Notes under the pieces: model-generated | Databases searched by the model: none | Told to the model about the DNA's origin: nothing | What the model saw: only the letters and a program-made list of their open reading frames with translations | In this document: in pieces, positions 4,644 through 6,919 of the stretch | Position numbering within the stretch: position 1 is the first letter of the stretch | Layout: every line of letters begins with the position of its first letter | Origin: Bacteroidetes bacterium ADurb.Bin302 | Lineage (GTDB): Bacteria; Bacteroidota; Bacteroidia; Bacteroidales; Paludibacteraceae | Reading direction: 5' to 3' | Length of the DNA: 6,919 bases | Assembly (NCBI GenBank): GCA_002069025.1 | Contig: MWBK01000228.1 | Coordinates: 1 to 6,919, forward strand | Translations under genes and position numbers: made by a program

Positions 4644-6919
4644 ATGGTCAAAATAACCAAAGAAGCTGCCTTGCTATATCACTCTCAAGGAAGACCAGGG
4701 AAAATAGAGGTAGTACCAACAAAACCATACAGCACACAAACAGACCTTTCTTTAGCATACTCACCTGGTGTAGCAGAGCCATGCTTGGAAATCCAAAGCA
4801 AGCCTGAAACTGTATACGACTATACCGACAAAGGAAATCTTGTGGCAGTTATTTCGAACGGAACAGCGGTATTGGGACTTGGCGATATTGGTGCCATGAG
4901 CGGGAAACCTGTCATGGAAGGCAAGGGACTTCTTTTTAAGATATATGCCGGAATTGACGTTTTTGACATTGAAGTAGACGAAAAAGATCCGGACAAATTT
5001 ATTGAAATTGTTAAAGGTATAGCTCCTACTTTTGGAGGAATTAATTTGGAAGATATAAAAGCTCCTGAATGTTTTATAATTGAGGAACGCCTAAAAAAGG
5101 AACTTGATATACCTGTGATGCACGATGATCAACATGGAACAGCAATTATATCGTCGGCAGGCTTAATAAATGCATTAGAAGTAGCAGGGAAGAAAATAGA
5201 AGAGGTGCGCATTGTAGTTAATGGTGCAGGAGCATCAGCCACATCATGCACCAAATTGTATGAATCACTTGGAGCGCGCCGCGAAAATATATTAATGTTA
5301 GATAGCAAAGGTGTGATTACATCTGACAGAAATGGATTAACCGAAAATAAGAAGTATTTTGCTACCGACAGACGTGATGTTCATACATTGGAAGAAGCTA
5401 TAAAAGGAGCCGATGTGTTTTTAGGTTTATCAAAGGGGAATGTACTTACACAAGATATGATTCGAAGTATGGCTGCAAATCCTATAGTATTTGCTTTAGC
5501 AAACCCGGTACCGGAAATATCATACGAAGAAGCTATTGAATCACGCCCTGACGTACTAATTAGTACCGGACGATCTGATTATCCTAATCAGATAAATAAC
5601 GTAATAGGATTCCCATACATTTTTAGAGGTGCACTTGACACTCGTTCGCGCGCTATAAATGAGGAGATGAAATTGGCTGCAGTACATGCAATTGCAGGTC
5701 TTGCTAAAAAGCCTGTACCTGATGTTGTAAATACTATATACAATGTTAATAAATTATCTTTCGGGCCTAAATATTTTATTCCAAAACCTGTTGATCCACG
5801 ATTAATAACCGACGTTTCAATAGCAGTAGCCAAAGCAGCTATTGAATCTGGAGTTGCGCGAAAGAATATTGACGATTGGGAAGCATACAAAACATGGCTC
5901 AGCGAACTAATGGGACAAGGGTCTAAGCTAACACGTCAGATGTATGACATGGCGCGTCATAACCCGCAACGCGTTGTTTTTGCAGAAGGCATACATCCAA
6001 ATATGTTAAAAGCTGCAGTTCAAGCAAAAGCCGAAGGTTTATGCTACCCTGTTTTGCTTGGTAATGACGAAAAAATAGGAAAATTAGCGACAGAATTAGA
6101 ACTAAGCCTTGATGGTATAGAAATTGTTAATCTAAGGCACGACAACGAAGCAGAAAGAAGAGAAAGATTTGCACACATATTAGCAGAAAAGCATGCACGC
6201 AAAGGATACAACTTCCAGGAAGCTAATGATAAAATGTTTCAACGCAATTATTTTGGAATGATGATGGTTGAAACCGGCGAAGCAGATGCTCTTATAACAG
6301 GTTTGTACACTAATTATGCTGATACAATAAAAGTAGCAAAAGAAGTTATAGGCATCCGAAAAGGTTATTCTCATTTTGCTACAATGCATATTTTAAATTC
6401 AAAAAAAGGAACGATATTTGTAGCTGACACTTTGATTAATAGGCATCCGGATACCGATACTTTGATTGACGTAGCCAGATTGTCGGCCGAAACAGTAGAA
6501 TCATTTAATCACACGCCAAATATGGCTATGTTGTCGTATTCTAATTTCGGTTCAGACGAGAAAGGCAGCCCCGAACAAGTACACGAAGCCGTTGCGTTTA
6601 TGCAAGAGCAATATCCTGATTTAGCTATTGACGGAGAAATGCAGGTAAATTTTGCGCTAAACAAAAAATTGCGCGATGAAAAATATCCGTTTACAAGATT
6701 AAATGGCAAAGACGTTAATACTCTTATTTTCCCTAACTTAAGTTCTGCGAACTCAGGTTATAAACTGATACAAGCAATGAGCGAAACAGAAGTTATAGGA
6801 CCAATACAAATGGGATTAAACAAACCAATACATTTTACAGATGTAGAATGTTCTGTACGCGATATCGTAAATATTACAGCTTATGCCGTAATTGACGCTT
6901 TAGTATCAAAAAGGAAAGC
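4644..6919 (+). CDS. maeB: NADP-dependent malic enzyme MaeB, with C-terminal phosphotransacetylase-like domain (3' end cut)
   Basis: MaeB oxidatively decarboxylates malate to pyruvate and CO2 with reduction of NADP in the cytoplasm. The frame is open from the ATG at 4644 to the window edge: 758 codons and two bases. The family is about 750-770 residues, so only the last few residues and the stop are missing. The malic N-terminal domain (about 15-160) has YSPGVAEPC with Tyr39 and MEGKGLLFK with Lys94 as likely catalytic pair, and metal ligands Glu136-Asp137 (INLEDIKAPE) and Asp162 (HDDQHGTA). The Rossmann domain (about 165-400) has VVNGAGASA for the cofactor, then ALANPVPE and STGRSDYPNQINN. 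From about 430 to the end lies a phosphotransacetylase-like domain (VVFAEGIHPNML, DALITGLYTNYADTIK, IDGEMQVNFAL, IFPNLSSANSGYK). In characterised MaeB proteins this domain is not an active acetyltransferase but mediates oligomerisation and inhibition by acetyl-CoA. NADP preference is inferred from the family. Confidence 0.95.
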   Translation, partial: MVKITKEAALLYHSQGRPGKIEVVPTKPYSTQTDLSLAYSPGVAEPCLEIQSKPETVYDYTDKGNLVAVISNGTAVLGLGDIGAMSGKPVMEGKGLLFKIYAGIDVFDIEVDEKDPDKFIEIVKGIAPTFGGINLEDIKAPECFIIEERLKKELDIPVMHDDQHGTAIISSAGLINALEVAGKKIEEVRIVVNGAGASATSCTKLYESLGARRENILMLDSKGVITSDRNGLTENKKYFATDRRDVHTLEEAIKGADVFLGLSKGNVLTQDMIRSMAANPIVFALANPVPEISYEEAIESRPDVLISTGRSDYPNQINNVIGFPYIFRGALDTRSRAINEEMKLAAVHAIAGLAKKPVPDVVNTIYNVNKLSFGPKYFIPKPVDPRLITDVSIAVAKAAIESGVARKNIDDWEAYKTWLSELMGQGSKLTRQMYDMARHNPQRVVFAEGIHPNMLKAAVQAKAEGLCYPVLLGNDEKIGKLATELELSLDGIEIVNLRHDNEAERRERFAHILAEKHARKGYNFQEANDKMFQRNYFGMMMVETGEADALITGLYTNYADTIKVAKEVIGIRKGYSHFATMHILNSKKGTIFVADTLINRHPDTDTLIDVARLSAETVESFNHTPNMAMLSYSNFGSDEKGSPEQVHEAVAFMQEQYPDLAIDGEMQVNFALNKKLRDEKYPFTRLNGKDVNTLIFPNLSSANSGYKLIQAMSETEVIGPIQMGLNKPIHFTDVECSVRDIVNITAYAVIDALVSKRK

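Noticed and set aside
4607..4807. 66-codon open frame overlapping the start of maeB in another frame
   Set aside because: The maeB frame carries conserved malic-enzyme motifs through this region; the alternative shows composition of an out-of-frame reading only.
5588..6709. Minus-strand open frames of 66-100 codons (5588-5890, 6180-6389, 6509-6709)
   Set aside because: All lie opposite the continuous maeB coding frame and show no motifs, so they are shadows.
1..6919. A hidden defence, mobile or secretion system
   Set aside because: All long frames belong to known metabolic, transport or housekeeping families apart from one small membrane protein; no transposase, integrase, toxin-antitoxin, nuclease or CRISPR repeats were seen on either strand.

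Overview
The window looks like a chromosomal segment of an AT-rich Bacteroidales bacterium (Bacteroidetes). Three things support this. The start codons lack strong Shine-Dalgarno sequences and are preceded by A/T-rich leaders. Upstream regions carry matches to the Bacteroides-type -7 promoter box TAnnTTTG. The proteins (a PaaK beginning MIWNETAECM, a double-ACT protein, a roughly 260-residue SurE, a MaeB-type malic enzyme) read like Bacteroidales versions. The genus cannot be fixed by eye; the low G+C would suit Dysgonomonas- or Paludibacter-like lineages, but that is only a guess.

Left half (1-2767, all minus strand): a tightly packed gene cluster read from right to left. It runs paaK (phenylacetate-CoA ligase family), a tandem ACT-domain protein, surE (5'-nucleotidase), a three-helix small membrane protein of unknown function, and the first two codons of another gene at the window edge. 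Junctions are 20 bp apart, then overlaps of 4 bp (GTGA), 17 bp and 1 bp (TAATG), so the cluster is very probably one transcript with translational coupling. Its likely promoter lies near 2790-2797.

Middle (2768-3068): a 301-bp divergent intergenic region between paaK and amt. Next to paaK it holds an element bounded by two copies of a 16-bp direct repeat 69 bp apart, with an AT-rich hairpin inside; one repeat copy forms part of the paaK -7 box. On the amt side it holds two palindromes and a -7 box, a plausible control region for ammonium uptake.

Right half (3069-6919, plus strand): amt (ammonium channel, all key pore residues present), a 213-bp AT-rich spacer, then maeB (malic enzyme with a C-terminal phosphotransacetylase-like domain), which runs off the right edge probably only a few residues before its stop. 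amt brings in ammonium and MaeB links malate, pyruvate and NADPH; they share a nitrogen/central-carbon theme, but nothing shows that they are one operon. PaaK and the ACT protein suggest aryl-acid metabolism, while surE and the downstream genes look like housekeeping.

I see no tRNA, rRNA, CRISPR array, insertion sequence or phage gene, and no convincing new defence or mobile system. The most interesting items are the repeated element at the paaK promoter, the palindromes before amt, and the small membrane protein.
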